A DNA stretch of 64,000 bases. Source: Rhipidocladum racemiflorum. Its lineage: Eukaryota; Streptophyta; Magnoliopsida; Poales; Poaceae. A model generated the notes under the pieces. That model made no database searches. It saw only the letters and a program-made list of their open reading frames with translations, and was not told the origin of the DNA. The DNA is taken from NCBI GenBank assembly GCA_036346355.1, contig CM070569.1:45362276-45426275 (forward strand), given 5' to 3'. This document shows, piece after piece, positions 34,982-47,703 of this stretch; positions within the stretch are counted from its first letter, which is position 1, and the number at the start of each line of letters is the position of its first letter. Made by a program: the position numbers and the translations under genes.

Positions 34982-37830
34982 ATGGACCCCTCACAGTATT
35001 CATTCGATTCCTCAAAGTTCCAATCAATTCTACTTAGGACCGATAGGTAGTATGTCGGCAGATACGCTATCAATACCTGAGATCCCTAGACTCCCTTTAT
35101 CGGGTTCTTGGATACAATATTTCTCGAATGGGGAAAAAGTTTTAGTGGCATGGCCTACTAGCCTAAAAGGATGGAGATCTTGGTTCATTAGGGTATCGGC
35201 TCAAAAGAGGGTAGAATGGGGAGAGGATGGGTATAGCCGGAGTCTCTATCTTTGAGTCTAGCCGACCCTCGAAGCCAATGAACCCTTGGTAGGCTAGCGG
35301 CATGTTATTTTTGGTCGGGATTCTTTCAATGCTTTTTATTCCCGTCCTAATCCACTTACTCGCTTCGATGTAGCCCATTGTCGCCTTAGGCGGATGGGGA
35401 TCATTATCGACCTTTTAGTGGAAAACCTTCTTTCAAACTAATCCGCAAGAAAGGCGAGGTTGGTACAAATATCCGCATAATAATAGAGTCACCGGTCCGG
35501 TATCGGTGAAGAGCATACCGCTTTTCTCAACCTTTAGTTAGACCGATACCTCTTCATGCGCTTCTCTTGGCCCCACTCAAACCTTTCGACTAGTAGCGGG
35601 CGCCTAGTAGAGGTCATCGGCTTTCCTTCGGCAAGATGTTCCTAGAGCGATGTTCAAATGATGTATGTGATCCGTAGCCGACTTTTTCGGCTTTGCCAAA
35701 CACGTCGTTGGTAATATAGGAGGTCCTCTTTGGTTCATTCAAACATGGCTTCATTGCATGTTTAGCCGATCTATTCTATCCGAACCCTCCGGGAGCTCAA
35801 CTTTCCTCGGAGGATTACCCGAGGCATGTCGCTCCACAATATAGAGCTAGCCGATCCTATGGCGAGTGGTTTATCATGTCTTCGTAGGAGAGTTAAAAAT
35901 GGACTCGATCGGCTTGCACAAATACCTCAGCTTTCTTCCTTTCCTTAGATAGGCTTCCTTCGGCCAACAAGACTTTTTCCAATATACCGATGTAGCCGAT
36001 TGTCCATACCCAACATTCCTTCACCTTGATTCGATAGCTCCTTGATGCCCCAATCTACCTTAGATTTGTGCAGAATCATCCTCACTCCTTGTATCTTAAA
36101 TGTCGGCTTGAACACCCGGCCGAACATTTCAGCCATCTTATGAGTTTTACCATCCTTCGGTTTACGCTCGTCAATTAGGCTTTGGGCAAACCATTCCATC
36201 TTTCCCCTATTATCTTGTGTCGAGCCTCGAGTCTGAAGTGACCAAATGTGTTAAGCCGCCGAGGTCATCCTTGAAGTAGCCGATGGTTTGCAAATCCTCT
36301 CAACGCCACATTTTGTCCTTAATTCCGTCGGTCATGCTCGTTCAGATGGTGGACTAGAATATCAAGCCATACTAATGGACAGACTCGTCGGCTATAATTC
36401 ATTTATTCCTTCCCGATTTTCATGAGCGACGGTAGTTTAGGGTCGCTCAAGCTCGGGTTATAGCGACTCTTGATTCTCAAAGAGTCAGAAGTGGTGGTTT
36501 TATATCCCTTCGTTTTCACGGTATCGGCTTTTATTTAGAATGCCTTTGATCTTTCGGTCGGCCAAGACGGTCTTTGGTGAGCCATCAACCGATCCCCATG
36601 TTTTACGCCAAGAGTAGCCATAACGACGCCCAGGTCGATCATGGTACCACTGGGTATACTGCCGAAACTTGGATATTCAAGCTCCATCCTTAACGGACTT
36701 GACTCGCCAAATAGCTTCAAGAAGTTTTCTTTGTGTCACTATCATGTTATTGGCGTAGTTAAGGTTTTAACTTGAGTCGACTTGAGAGGAGGAAGAAATT
36801 CGCCAGCGTTCACCTGCACTGGAGGCGACAATCCGATGGCTCCCGTGAGCACTCGGCCATCGATGTAAGTTTTGTAGTCATCGTGAGTTTGTGTAGTCAT
36901 TTCCTTTGTCTGCATCTCGTGATGCCGACTTGCTTTTGTTCTTAGCGTCTCCATCAAGACAGATAATGGGGGGTTATAGCCCGATCCCCAAGGTGCTACA
37001 CGGGCCGGTCCCTCCATCGCTCTCTCTACCACCGCTGGCCGTTCCGCCTTGATCGAGATCCCCGATCGACCCCAAGTGGTGCCATCGACTCGATCTAGCC
37101 GTCTGCTTGGCTTTTCCTTGGACGAATCGGGCGACCGGAAGTCATGGCTACACGAAGCGACTATCGGTGACATTCGGCGTATCATAGCGACTTCTGCGCA
37201 AGATCGGCCGCCGTTACGCCCACCTGGTATGCAAGAAGCGACTTGATCGTCTTTTGACGAGGTGATGCAACCAGAGGCGGCTCGCTTGTAATACGCTAAC
37301 CATTGAGGAATGCTATGGCGGCCATGCAAGCCGATCTCCCTCTGCCGCCATGAATGCCTTGCTAGAGGTCGCCACCGACGATCGTCGCTGACGTGGAGTT
37401 AGCCAAAATAAGAATCGAACAGAGGAAAGCCAAGCCGATCAACAGACTCTTGGACAAGCTCATGTGGATGCCAAACATCGGAAGAGCGATTTGATCAAGG
37501 TGCCTGCCAGTACTAAATCGGCTAAAAGCGAGCTCAAGAACTTGAGTCAACCAAAGCTAAGCTTGAAGAACAATTGGCATTGGTCACAAAAGAACTTGCT
37601 TTGCCAGTTGGCATTCGTGACTCTACATCTTGGCCGCTCGAGATTCGAGATTGGCGAGGTTTTTGCACAAGTTAAAACTCAATCGGCCAAACTAGTTCGA
37701 TTCGGGTGATGCGTTGGCCGACCAACAACTTGTAGATAGTGTCCAAGCTACCATTGGCAAGGCGGCGCCGCACTACTCCGGCTTTGGGAGCCCATTTGCG
37801 GATCGGGACTACATTAAACTTTGATTCATC
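34982..37830 (+). pseudogene. Antisense extra ORF with plant-mobile-domain-like residues (broken)
   Basis: Plus-strand coding remnants lie opposite to gag-pol of the host element. Start candidate: ATG 34,982 (MDPSQYSFDSSKFQ), then after a frame change WPTSLKGWRSWFIRVSAQ (about 35,150-35,203) and VEWGEDGYSRSL. FGRDSFNAFYSRPNPLTRF lies at about 35,311-35,370 within an open stretch to 35,441. GGPLWFIQTWLHCMF at 35,719-35,763 resembles the Trp-rich motif of plant mobile domain (PF10536) proteins. A coiled-coil-like AKLEEQLALVTKELAL lies at about 37,548-37,595. Frames change between blocks. Family knowledge: some plant gypsy lineages carry antisense extra ORFs with this domain. The domain call is by eye only; an alternative is random openness opposite a degenerate minus-strand ORF. 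Confidence 0.6.
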
Positions 37831-37999
37831 GGTATCATGTGTGGTCAATCTTTTGTAATATTGCCTTAACCTTGGGATGGACGCTCAAAACTTGCTTGAT
37901 CGGCTATGTAACCCCATTTTTGTAAACTGCTTTAATGCGGATGGATGTTCAATTGACTCGGTCGGCTTTATGGCGATTTTATGTGTCTTGTAATTGACC

Positions 38000-40900
38000 G
38001 CTTTTCCTTCGGTGGTCGGACCAGACCCATATGCTTGGGTAATACGCCTTTAGATATTTTCCATTGATCGCTTTAGGTAGGGCGAATCCATCTAAGGACT
38101 CCAAGATATACGTAATTTCCGCCAATTGACCGATTGATCTTATAGGGCCCTTCCCACGTTGGAGACCATTTGCCGAATCGGTTATCTTTAGACCCAATCG
38201 CAACACGGTTTTCCATACTAAATCGGCTTGATTGAATGATTTAAAAATCACTTTTTTATTGTTATGCGACCGGCAACCCTCTCTTTGTTCCTTTTAAGCC
38301 GATCTAATGTGATCGGCCTTTGTTCACCAAATCATCTAGATTGTCCAAAGATCGCTGTTTGTATTCATCGGTGATACCTTATCTTGCTCGTGTAGCCTTA
38401 TTGAGCCGATGTTGATTTCACCCGTAAAACGGCTTCTTGTCCGTATACCAACCTAAAAGGTGACAATTTGGTTGATCCGCGTCTTGAGATAGCCGATAAG
38501 CCCATAAAGCTTCGATAGTATCGAATGCCATTTCCTTGGTTCTTCCTCAATTCTTCTTTTTATTAGCTTTATCAACGCTTTGTTCGACGATTCTACTGTC
38601 GCTGGCCTGAGCGTAGTAAGGGGAGGAGTTGAGCAATTTTATCCCAAGACTTTCCGCATAAACCTTTGAACTCGTTGGACATGAACCACGATTGATCGAT
38701 CTAGAGTGATCGTTTGTGGAATCCCAAACCGATGGATGATGTGTTCATTTCACTTAAATCGATTAGTTCCTGCTAGTAACCTTCTTGAGTGGTACAGCCT
38801 CAACCCACTTTGAGAAATAACTGTAGGTGCGAGGATGAACTTATGTCCTTCTTTGGATGAAGCGGAAATATCCGGCGATTATGTCTATACCCCATCCTCT
38901 AAATGGCCATGGCTTGATGATTGGATGTAAAACCGACCCGGTCTTGATCGTATGTTACTAAACTTTTGACATGTTTGGCACCCTTTATAATATTTGAAGC
39001 AGTCTTCTAACATCGCTTAAAATATCGATTGCCTCAAAGATATCCATTTCATCTTATGAGCCAGATTGATGTGACCCACAAATACCTTCATGAACTTCAC
39101 CTATCGCCACTTTGGCTTCCTCGGTTCCAGGCATCTTAATAATAAACCTTCCATAGTCCTAAAGTACAATCGTCTTCTAGTAGAAGCGTATTTGAGTGCT
39201 TTGCGCTCGACCTTTTGTTCGGTCCGCTTGGTTGGATCTCGACAAATAATCCCTTATCTCTCGTTTCCACGATGAGGTGAACACATAAAACCGGCCAAAC
39301 GCTTAGCTCGATTGGTCCTTGTCGGCTTTTCCACCTTGTACCCTCGATGCACATTGTGCCAATCGGTTTGCTTTATCATTAGCTTCTCCGGGATATGTTC
39401 TATGGAAAATGTAGTGAACATCTCGATGATCCGGGAGGCATTGATGCAAGTCTTGGTTTAGTGCATCATCATTGCATCGTATTCTCCTCGACTTATTGTA
39501 ATTAACATCGAATCTCCAAAAGCTTGGGACGCCTCTCACTCCGATGCTATCTAACAATTGTAGACCCCTTAGTAATGCTTCAGATTCCGCTTGATTATTT
39601 GAACATCGGCTATTTAAGCCGATGAAGTCATACTCGCTTTCTAGGTGAAACTAATATCACGCTAATGCCTTCGCTTTCTTCTTGGCAAAGCAGACCCATC
39701 AAAATACAATTGCCAAGGAGTTATACTAGTTGTTCCTACTAATGTTTCACTCCTCGTGATAAAATCGCCCACAATTGCCCTTTCATTTGCCGATTCAGGA
39801 TAACTCAAAACTCTGTTAAGGCATATGCCCATTTACCAAGCCGACTTCGCAGGATGGGCGCCGATAATATGTATTTAACTACATCGGTTTGCATATTATA
39901 ACGCATTTGGAAGCCAAAGATATAATGTCTTAACTTGGTGCAAGCAAAGTATAATGACAAGCATAACTTTTCTACTAAAGGATACTCGGTTTCGTATCTA
40001 GAAGACGTCGACTAAGTAATATATTGCTCGTTCCTTCCTATCGGCTTCTTGTGTTAAATCAGCTCCCAATCGAATCACCTTCACCGATATATATAGTCTA
40101 AAAGGTATACTCGTGTTTGGCGCCGCCAATACCGGTGGACTCATCGAGATAACCTTTTATGTCGCCGAAGGCCCTTTGTCGATCGGCTTCCCACTTAAAC
40201 TCTTGGTTATCTTTAATTTTCGGTGTGAAGGCGAATCGCCCCGACAAGTTTGAGATAAAGCCGCAAGTAATTGATTTTCCGATCAACACTGCGACTCCTT
40301 TTACTTGCTCGGTGGTTTAGTATCGGCCATGGCTTTCACTTTGGTCGGTTTACTTCAATCCCTCCTTCATGCACCGTGTGAACCCAAGAAATTGTCGGCC
40401 GATATAAAGCACATTTGAGAGGGTTCATTTTCAACCCATGTAACCTTGTACTTTCTGAACATTTTTCCCAGATCGGCTAAATGTTGCGAGTCTTCTTTGG
40501 ATTTTACCACTCGTCGCCGATGTATATTTCCACAAGATGTTTGATCAAATCATGGAAAATATGGTTCAGCACGCTGATAAGTAGCACCGGCATTTTTTAA
40601 ACCGAAGGTCATAACTTTCCATTCATATAGCCCTAAAGCCCCGGACATCCAAAGCCGTTTTGGGTATATCGGCTTGCCATGAATATCTGATTGTATCCGG
40701 CGCTCCGTCAAAAACTTATGATTTTATTCCCGATGCAGCATCGATAAGCATATCGGGTTATGGGCATCGGGTACTCGTCTTTGGCGTAGCTTTGTTCAAA
40801 TCTCTAAAATCGACACATACCCTAAGTTTGCCGTTTTCTTCACCAGGGGCGATGATGTTGAGACCCACTTCAGATCGGCATGGCCGATAAACTTCGCCTC

Positions 40901-41950
40901 TAGCAATCGCCCCATTCCTCCTTTATAGCGTCATACAACGAGGGTTAAACCGCCTAGGGCTCTGTTTGAGCACGGCCGATATCGGAGTTTTATAGGTAGC
41001 CGATGTTCAACTAGTCAGCCGGCAAACACTGGCATTTCATAATACTCCCACGCATAAGCAATCCTTATATTCCTTGAGTATTTCGACCAACTTTGCTTTA
41101 TAACCTGCAAGGTTCTAGTTTGGCACTCACAAACGTTGGTCTTTGCTATCACCTTCCCCAATATCAATCTCTTGAGCAAATCGGTATAAATCCTAACCCT
41201 TTTTCTTTCTTCTTCAAAATCCTCGACGGCTTCTTCGTATTCTTCTTGCCGATAGCTTCTTGCCCTTCTCGCAACTTTGCTAGTGTCTTGTGCTCCATCT
41301 TCTTACTGCCTCTGTCAGATCAAACGCGTGTTAGGTTTAACGCCGATCGGCTTGAATCTGACTTCTCGTGAGATAAAACGCAATTGTCCAAGGCTTTCCT
41401 CGATATACATTCGGCTTCTTCGTGTGGCCAATTGGTGTCGGGGCTAGCCACATGCGATATGAGCCGATGTGTCACGACTTCAAGCGTACATCGTTCCGCG
41501 CACCAATTTTTGGTGCATAGTTGATGGTATACAATTGGCATGGATCCATCCCCGCGGGAAGTCTGTAATTACCTTTGGCTTCAATCACAAAAACGCAATC
41601 GGCAAAGTTTTATTACCGATCGATTCGACACCATTACGCTTTTTAGCCTCGCCGGTCTCCGTGGAAGTCATTTAGCACCATATTGGTTTTGATCAAGTCT
41701 TCATCGGCTTTACCCAAATTTTACGAAAGTACTTAACGGCATTAGATTAATCGCTGTTGTTCGCCGACCAATTAACATCTGAGATATCGGCCATTAATAT
41801 ATCCTCTTTCAGATATAATGGTTTCAGATGCCGATGCATGTCTTGTGGCTTTAACCACGCCGTCACGGTGCTCCGAGGCATAATCGGGCGAACACTTCTT
41901 CAGCCGATTCTTCGGTTTTGAACTCGTAGAGCGAATACCATGTTTATATC
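38000..41950 (-). pseudogene. pol of Tat-like element (PR, RT, RNase H, integrase), broken
   Basis: On the minus strand, protease-region residues NYRLPAGMDP and VIEAKGNYRLP lie near 41,550. RT has FGLKNAGATYQRA near 40,590 and a catalytic-site remnant YIGD (usually YIDD) near 40,525. The RT end ISNLSGRFAFTP followed by NQEFKWEADRQRAF lies at 40,098-40,289. RNase H has ALNQDLHQCLPDHRD and PGEANDKANRLAQCAS at 39,303-39,557. Integrase has SPYYAQAS near 38,630. These are Tat/Athila-branch signatures. Every block is separated from the next by frameshifts and there is no intact frame above about 120 codons. Confidence 0.8.
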
Positions 41951-42779
41951 CATTGGTGGTGTATCATCAGGATCATCGGAGAATAGGACTCAATCGATTA
42001 TTCAATCACTATCGATCTGTTCCTTCTTTTCCACTCTTTTTCAAAGCGGTATCGGTCTTAACTTGTTGAACATCCGATCCTCTCGCTTCCTTTGTCGGCC
42101 TCCCTTTCTTCTTGTGTTTTCAATCGTGAAGCCTTCTGGCGTTGACTTCTTTGAGACCTGGAGTGGCACCACTGAGGTTTAGGTTCTATCGGCTTCGTAT
42201 CTTTCGGCTAAATTGCTCATCTCATTTCGATTCCATTCTTCTGTGTTAGCCAGATAGTTCACCTTTTTGGGAGGAGGACTCGCCTTGCTCGCTGACAACC
42301 TTTCATGGATCGGCCCATGCTTCTCATATCTGGATAATTGTATATCGGCCTAGACAACCTATCTTTTTTCTGTTGGTTTGGCCGATATGCAGGCGAGTGT
42401 TGCATAGGACAAGATACAAGCGTTGGTAAGGTCATCCCTCTTTCCTCAAAGAAATCGCCAAAGTGGACATCGCCGATGTTTCTCTTCCTCGAGTGGCCGA
42501 CATCGGCATATCTAGCCGCCCTTAACGCTTTCGTCCTCCTTCGTCTCGATTGAGGAGGATTCTCGGTGGTGTTGAGTGTTACTCCTCCGACTTATCCTCT
42601 CGTACTTCCCAGGGAGTTGTGAGAAGGTCGGTTTTGGTTTGAAATCAGCTTTTCTGAGCCCTCTCACTCTCGATACCATCTACCTAATTCTCCAAGTCCC
42701 CTCTTGGTTTTACTGGATTCTTGAGTTTGTCCATTCCTATCGGCTTCTATTTGTATAGAACCGATAGTGATCTATCTTT

Positions 42780-43950
42780 GTCCTCGTCCTCGTGATACGA
42801 CTTCTTCGTCGGCTTATCTTCTTCCGCAGCTCTTTTCTTTTCGCGAACATTGAACCATGTTGACTTGAAAAGGGCTCATATCTATCTGCAGATAGCCGAC
42901 TCTTCCGCTAATTTTAGCTCACATCGCGGTCGATTGAATCATGTTGTCGAAAAATATTGCAATCGTTAGTGTTATGGGAGAATGAATGATGCCATTTGCA
43001 ATACCTTCGCTTTTTTAATTTCCTCGACCGATGGTATGATGTGCCCTTCGTAATCTTATGAGTTTTTCTTGTAGTAACAAATCAAATATCTGTCACACTT
43101 TGACACATCATAATGAGCACTTGACTTCCGCCTTATTCTTTGTCCATTTTTAAGTAGAGAGCATACGAGTGGCTTTAGAACCTTTGGCCCACTCGGCTAT
43201 GTTCACCTCAGTCCTCGAGAGGTATCGCTCGAGTCAGTACTCTATCATGTTTATTTTGGCCTTTTAGTTGCTATTTGGTTTAAATCTATCTTTAAACCCT
43301 TTGATCTCTGCATCTGGCTCTCGTGTGCCGACACGCTGATGGAGTAGGTGGCCTAAGTCCGGGAACTCTTGGCACGATAATTTCTCTTTTAATGGAGGGA
43401 TCAACCCTTGGAACGCTAGGTCGGCCAATTGATCGTCGGGTAATGTTACGTGAGCATCTATTCCGTGACGCCAAATCTCTTGATATAATCGAGACCGATT
43501 CTGCATTTGCCGGACTGAATGGCGAGATCGAAATTCTAAGCTCCATAGTTCCCGAGAAGAAGTATTCATGAAATCGGCTTTCCAAATCGTTCCATATATG
43601 AACTCGAATTTGGTGGTAGATTTGTGAACCAAGTGAATGCGATGCGGACAACGATAAAGGGAACAATCTGATTCTTAATCCATCGGATCAGGTAATTGAC
43701 TTCCCCACATTGGGCCATGAACCGCCTGATATGCTCGATTGTGTAACGAGTCATCACCGAGAATTTAGCAAAGTCTGTATCCTAAAGTTGTGGGGTATGG
43801 CATTCTGGTCTATGTAATCGTGCGGCTTCTGTAGCCAATCACTCTCCTCCGGGTTGTAAACCGAACATTGTTCCCTCAAAACATTGGCAATTTGTTGCCC
43901 AATTAATATTACCAGCCAGGTAGCAATGACACCGCCAATTCTCATTCGTG
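42780..43950 (-). pseudogene. gag of Tat-like element
   Basis: 43,264-43,632 (minus) is open for 122 codons and contains LPDDQLADLAFQGLIPP and EKLSCQEFPDLGHLLHQRV, typical of gypsy gag core regions. Further downstream, minus-strand residues near 42,940-43,000 resemble the HSF-NTNDCN motif that precedes protease in grass Tat-like gag. Frames are interrupted. Upstream, 43,950-44,770 holds leader and further broken gag. Confidence 0.7.
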
Positions 43951-44770
43951 CCTGCCTCGAGTGCGAATTCTGTCTGTATCAAATTGCACCCTGGAGGTCT
44001 TGGTAGTGTACCATAACCCTAATGTATCGGGTAAAGATGCGACGGGCGCTACTCTATATGGTGCTTGCTTCATGGTCGTGGCTCGTATCGGGACTGCTTT
44101 GCTTTCGATCGGGTCGATAAGCTTCATATCCCGATGCTATTGGAGGGCCCATCTAATCGATTCGACGCGTTTATTTTGGCCCCGTCGTGTGCCCATGGTA
44201 GTGCGTGAATCCATCTCTCTCAGTATGCTTGGTTTCAAACAAGCGAGGTTGAGCTCGGCATCATAATAGGTGCATGAGCCGACACGCTATCGCTTTGGCG
44301 TTGGGCGTTATGGAATATCTGGAGTGCGTAGGGATGGTTTGTGGTGGTGGATCTAGCCAGATTTCCAGACGCAGCTAATTCCTGAGCAATCGTTTTCACA
44401 CTATTTTCTATCATTGGCTTTAATGTGGATACTAGAGCCGACGATCGTTAATCAATGCGTGATGGACATTGCTCGATCATACTTGATAAATCGGCTTGAG
44501 CAAAGTGCGTATCGGCTTACCGATTCAGCGAATCTCGATAGGGTTGATGCTTGGGAGTGCAATCTTTTGAGTAACGCATGCCGCTTTTCCTGGAAGCTTA
44601 GTAGCATCATTTCCTCGAGCCGCCTTTAGGCCTTCGATTTCTTTCCGCTGCTCAGGTTAAATCGGCCATCTCGAGGCGCGATTATAGCATCGATGTTGAT
44701 ATCGGCGGTGGCAGCTGGCTTGTCGGGTTGGCGACATTCTTTTTGTTTGTCCCCGCCGTCGTGCAAAATA

Positions 44771-45444
44771 TGTTCGCGCCAAAACGTGAAGGGGTTTTAG
44801 GCCTCGAACACACAAGACAAACACCGGTTTGCAGAAGCGTGCGATCGATTTGACTCAAATCGACAAGGTAGAATTTATAATTTGATCGGCCGATAAACAA
44901 GGATCTATCGGCTTTTCACTAGTCGGCAAGAACCGATTAGGAGATAACTAAATCAACTTCGTTTCTGATTGATCCGGGATAAAGGTAAAATCGGCCGAGA
45001 AGGCGTCGCAACAAAAAGCGAAGCAAATCAAAACCTGGTGAAATGGCTAAAATCAACAATCGGCGATGCGGCTATGTTGATCCGCCGACTTGCAAAGAGA
45101 TCTATGAGGCTAAAACAAAGTGAAAAGAAAAGCTTGTAAAAAGTAGTTGTGTGTTGTTGGATTTGATTGTTTTTTGCCGCTGGCACCCACCTCCTTTTAT
45201 AACATGCCTGGCCGATCCGGAAGTTGTACACGGATCACGGCGCGTTTATCCAGTATCGGCCTATTATCGATTTCCTTCCTTTTAGAAACGGATTCCTTTC
45301 GATTCGCTTTGATGATTTCTTTCCATAACGCTTCCTTCCGTCTCGGCCGATTTTCAATACACATCGAATTCCGATGCAAACACATACAATTGCTTTTATC
45401 CGATTCAAACCCATTTTGCCATGTACCGAATTTTGGCGCAAACA
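44771..45444 (-). repeat. 5' LTR of Tat-like element
   Basis: A 674-bp LTR with the target duplicate AAAGG on its right. Its sequence is collinear with 34,029-34,719. Confidence 0.9.
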
Positions 45445-45449
45445 AAAGG

Positions 45450-45904
45450 TTTCTATAGATGCAGTTTTAATGACTACAGCACACCAGGTTGAGAATTGAT
45501 TGTTATTGTCAACTTATCTAGATTGATTTAGCATCTATTGGAAAACACTTTCAGTATCGTTATGCATTAGATTAGGTTTCTCAAATATATTTTCTAACTT
45601 GATTTCGTAAAACCAAAAGGTGTCTGTTAGCATTCACATATCAAGTAAAATATGAGATGGCTCTGGTTGCGATGTAATCATGTAGCCATTCACAGTCAGC
45701 TTGTACAGTGAAAGATCGACAACCAGATGATCTAGTTACACTTGGAAGGCCATGATATGATTTACTTTACATATATAGCGTATGATATAAAAAGCCACAC
45801 TATACTTGAAAACATCAGCTTTGAACTCCATTTGCTAGTGAAGAATATTCAATACCATATTCCTGGAAGCTTTCCTGAGCTCTCACGCTCCCACGTCACC
45901 CCCA
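45450..45904 (-). other. Intron 3 sequence of the host gene
   Basis: AT-rich, T-rich on the minus strand, no open frame of note. It continues the flank that ends at 34,028 once the Tat-like element and one AAAGG are removed. Confidence 0.55.
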
Positions 45905-47549
45905 CCCACTCTCTCTCCCTTTCTTGCAAAAAGAACCTCTGGTTCTTTGGAATTACGAATGGGTCCTTTCCAATTACGAATAAGTTCTTTTTAATTTTCT
46001 GTGAGTGGAAAATATTTTTTCCCGGTTCGCATTTAGGTCCTCCGTTCGCCGTTTTACACAAAGAGCCTCCCGTTAAATACGAATTGCGAACGAGCCCTTT
46101 CTTACTTATTCGAAATAGCGAACAGGTCCAAAATTCTAACAAATAGGTCCTTGCAATTTTCGTTCAGGTCCTTTCTCCGTTTTTCCCGGAAAAAATATTT
46201 TCGTGGTCCGTTTGCTCTCCGGAGCATGGGAAAAATGTTTCCGTAGTATGTTTTTTCTCCGAAAAAAAAATATTTTCCGTTCACACGCGCGGCGTGCATT
46301 TTTCGTTCAGGTCCTTTCTCCGTTTTTTCCGGAAAAAAATATTTTTGTGGTCCGTTTGCTCTCCGGAGCATGGGAAAAATGTTTCTGTGATATGTTTTTT
46401 CTTCGAAAAAAAAAACAAAAAATATTTTCCGTTCACGAGCGCGGGCGCACTCTCTCTCCCTTTCTTGCAAAAAGAACCTCTGGTTCTTTGGAATTACAAA
46501 TGGGTCCTTTCCAATTACGAATAAGTCCTTTTTAATTTTCTGTGAGTGGAAAATATTTTTTCCCGGTTCGCATTTAGGTCCTCCGTTCGCCGTTTTACAC
46601 AAAGAGCCTCCCGTTAAATACGAATTACGAACGAGCCCTTTCTTACTTATTCGAAATAGCGAACAGGTCCAAAATTCTAACAAATAGGTCCCTACAATTT
46701 TCGTTCAGGTCCTTTCTCCGTTTTTCCCGGAAAAAATATTTTCGTGGTCAGTTTGCTCTCCGGAGCATGGGAAAAATGTTTCCGTAGTATGTTTTTTTCT
46801 TCGAAAAAAAAAAAATTTCCGTTCACACGCGCGGCGTGCATTTTTCGTTCAGGTCCTTTCTCCGTTTTCCCCGGAAAAAATATTTTTGTGGTCCGTTTGC
46901 TCTCCGGAGCATGGGAAAAATGTTTTTGTGATATGTTTTTTCTTCGAAAAAAAAAACAAAAAATATTTTCCGTTCACGAGCGCGGCGCACTATCTCTCCC
47001 TTTCTTGCAAAAAGAACCTCTGGTTCTTTGGAATTACGAATGGGTCCTTTCCAATTACGAATAAGTCCTTTTTAATTTTCTGTGAGTGGAAAATATTTTT
47101 TCCCGGTTCGCATTTAGGTCCTCCGTTCGCCGTTTTACACAAAGAGCCTCCCGTTAAATACGAATTGCGAACGAGCCCTTTCTTACTTATTCGAAATAGC
47201 GAACAGGTCCAAAATTCTAACAAATAGGTCCCTGCAATTTTCGTTCAGGTTCTTTCTCCGTTTTTCCCGGAAAAAATATTTTCGTGGTCCGTTTGCTCTC
47301 CGGAGCATGGGAAAAATGTTTCCGTGGTATGTTTTTTCTCCGAAAAAAAAATATTTTCCGTTCACACGCGCGGCGTGCATTTTTCGTTCAGGTTCTTTCT
47401 CCGTTTTTCCCGGAAAAAATATTTTTGTGGTCCGTTTGCTCTCCGGAGCATGGGAAAAATGTTTCTGTGATATGTTTTTTTCTCCGAAAAAAAAAACAAA
47501 AAATATTTTCCGTTCACGAGCGCGGCGTGCGCCGCGCTTGCGTTTCTAG
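45905..47549. repeat. Tandem array of about 540-bp units ending in a GC palindrome
   Basis: Three units begin cactctctctccctttcttg at about 45,907, 46,449 and 46,988 (third with one change) and are nearly identical. Each unit contains two related blocks of about 145 bp (e.g. 46,157 and 46,298) that end in ttccgttcac followed by gcgcgg. The last block runs into gagcgcggcgtgcgccgcgc near 47,519-47,538, and the array stops beside the copia insertion site. The matching end in inverted orientation is at 33,284. Likely tandem amplification of a DNA transposon end; superfamily unresolved. Confidence 0.75.
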
Positions 47550-47556
47550 TAGTATC

Positions 47557-47684
47557 TGTTATGAATAGCACTTGTATTCATCATGAGGCCAATGGGCCAA
47601 TATATATGCATGTACATGAGGGTATAAAGGGAAAGCCTATATTAGGCAATATTTATACAAGGAATAACAGGATACTGTCTAACA
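47557..47684 (-). repeat. 3' LTR of copia element D
   Basis: 128 bp from TGTTATGAATAGCACTTG to GTCTAACA (plus-strand reading), with T instead of C near 47,653 as the only difference from its partner. Confidence 0.95.
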
Positions 47685-47703
47685 CCCCCCCTCAAACTCA
47701 TGG
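47685..47703 (-). other. Polypurine tract of copia element D
   Basis: The minus strand reads CCATGAGTTTGAGGGGGGG just before the LTR TG. Confidence 0.8.

Larger units (their letters stand above)
34029..45444 (-). mobile_element. Ty3/gypsy element, Tat-like, 11.4 kb, with antisense extra ORF
   Basis: LTRs at 34,029-34,719 (691 bp) and 44,771-45,444 (674 bp) begin TGTTCGCGCCAAAA and end GGCGCAAACA on the plus strand, with the perfect target duplication AAAGG at 34,024-34,028 and 45,445-45,449. Minus-strand sense: gag near 43,260-43,950, protease about 41,400-41,950, RT about 40,090-41,000, RNase H about 39,300-39,850, integrase about 38,280-39,270. The purine tract AAATTGGGGGCATA (minus strand) abuts the left LTR. 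About 3 kb between integrase and the 3' LTR carries a frame on the opposite strand. It is inserted in intron 3 of the host gene, same orientation as the gene. All frames are interrupted by indels. Confidence 0.9.

Noticed and set aside
36742..37329. Open frame of 195 codons on the minus strand in the Tat-like element
   Set aside because: No similarity to gypsy domains, and the interval belongs to the region whose neighbouring coding signal is on the plus strand; probably a shadow, although not excluded.
33284..47549. One giant inverted-repeat transposon carrying host exon 4
   Set aside because: The two GC-rich tips match in inverted orientation, but no target duplication was found, and exon 4 follows exon 3 in phase and order, so separate insertions into introns 3 and 4 are simpler.
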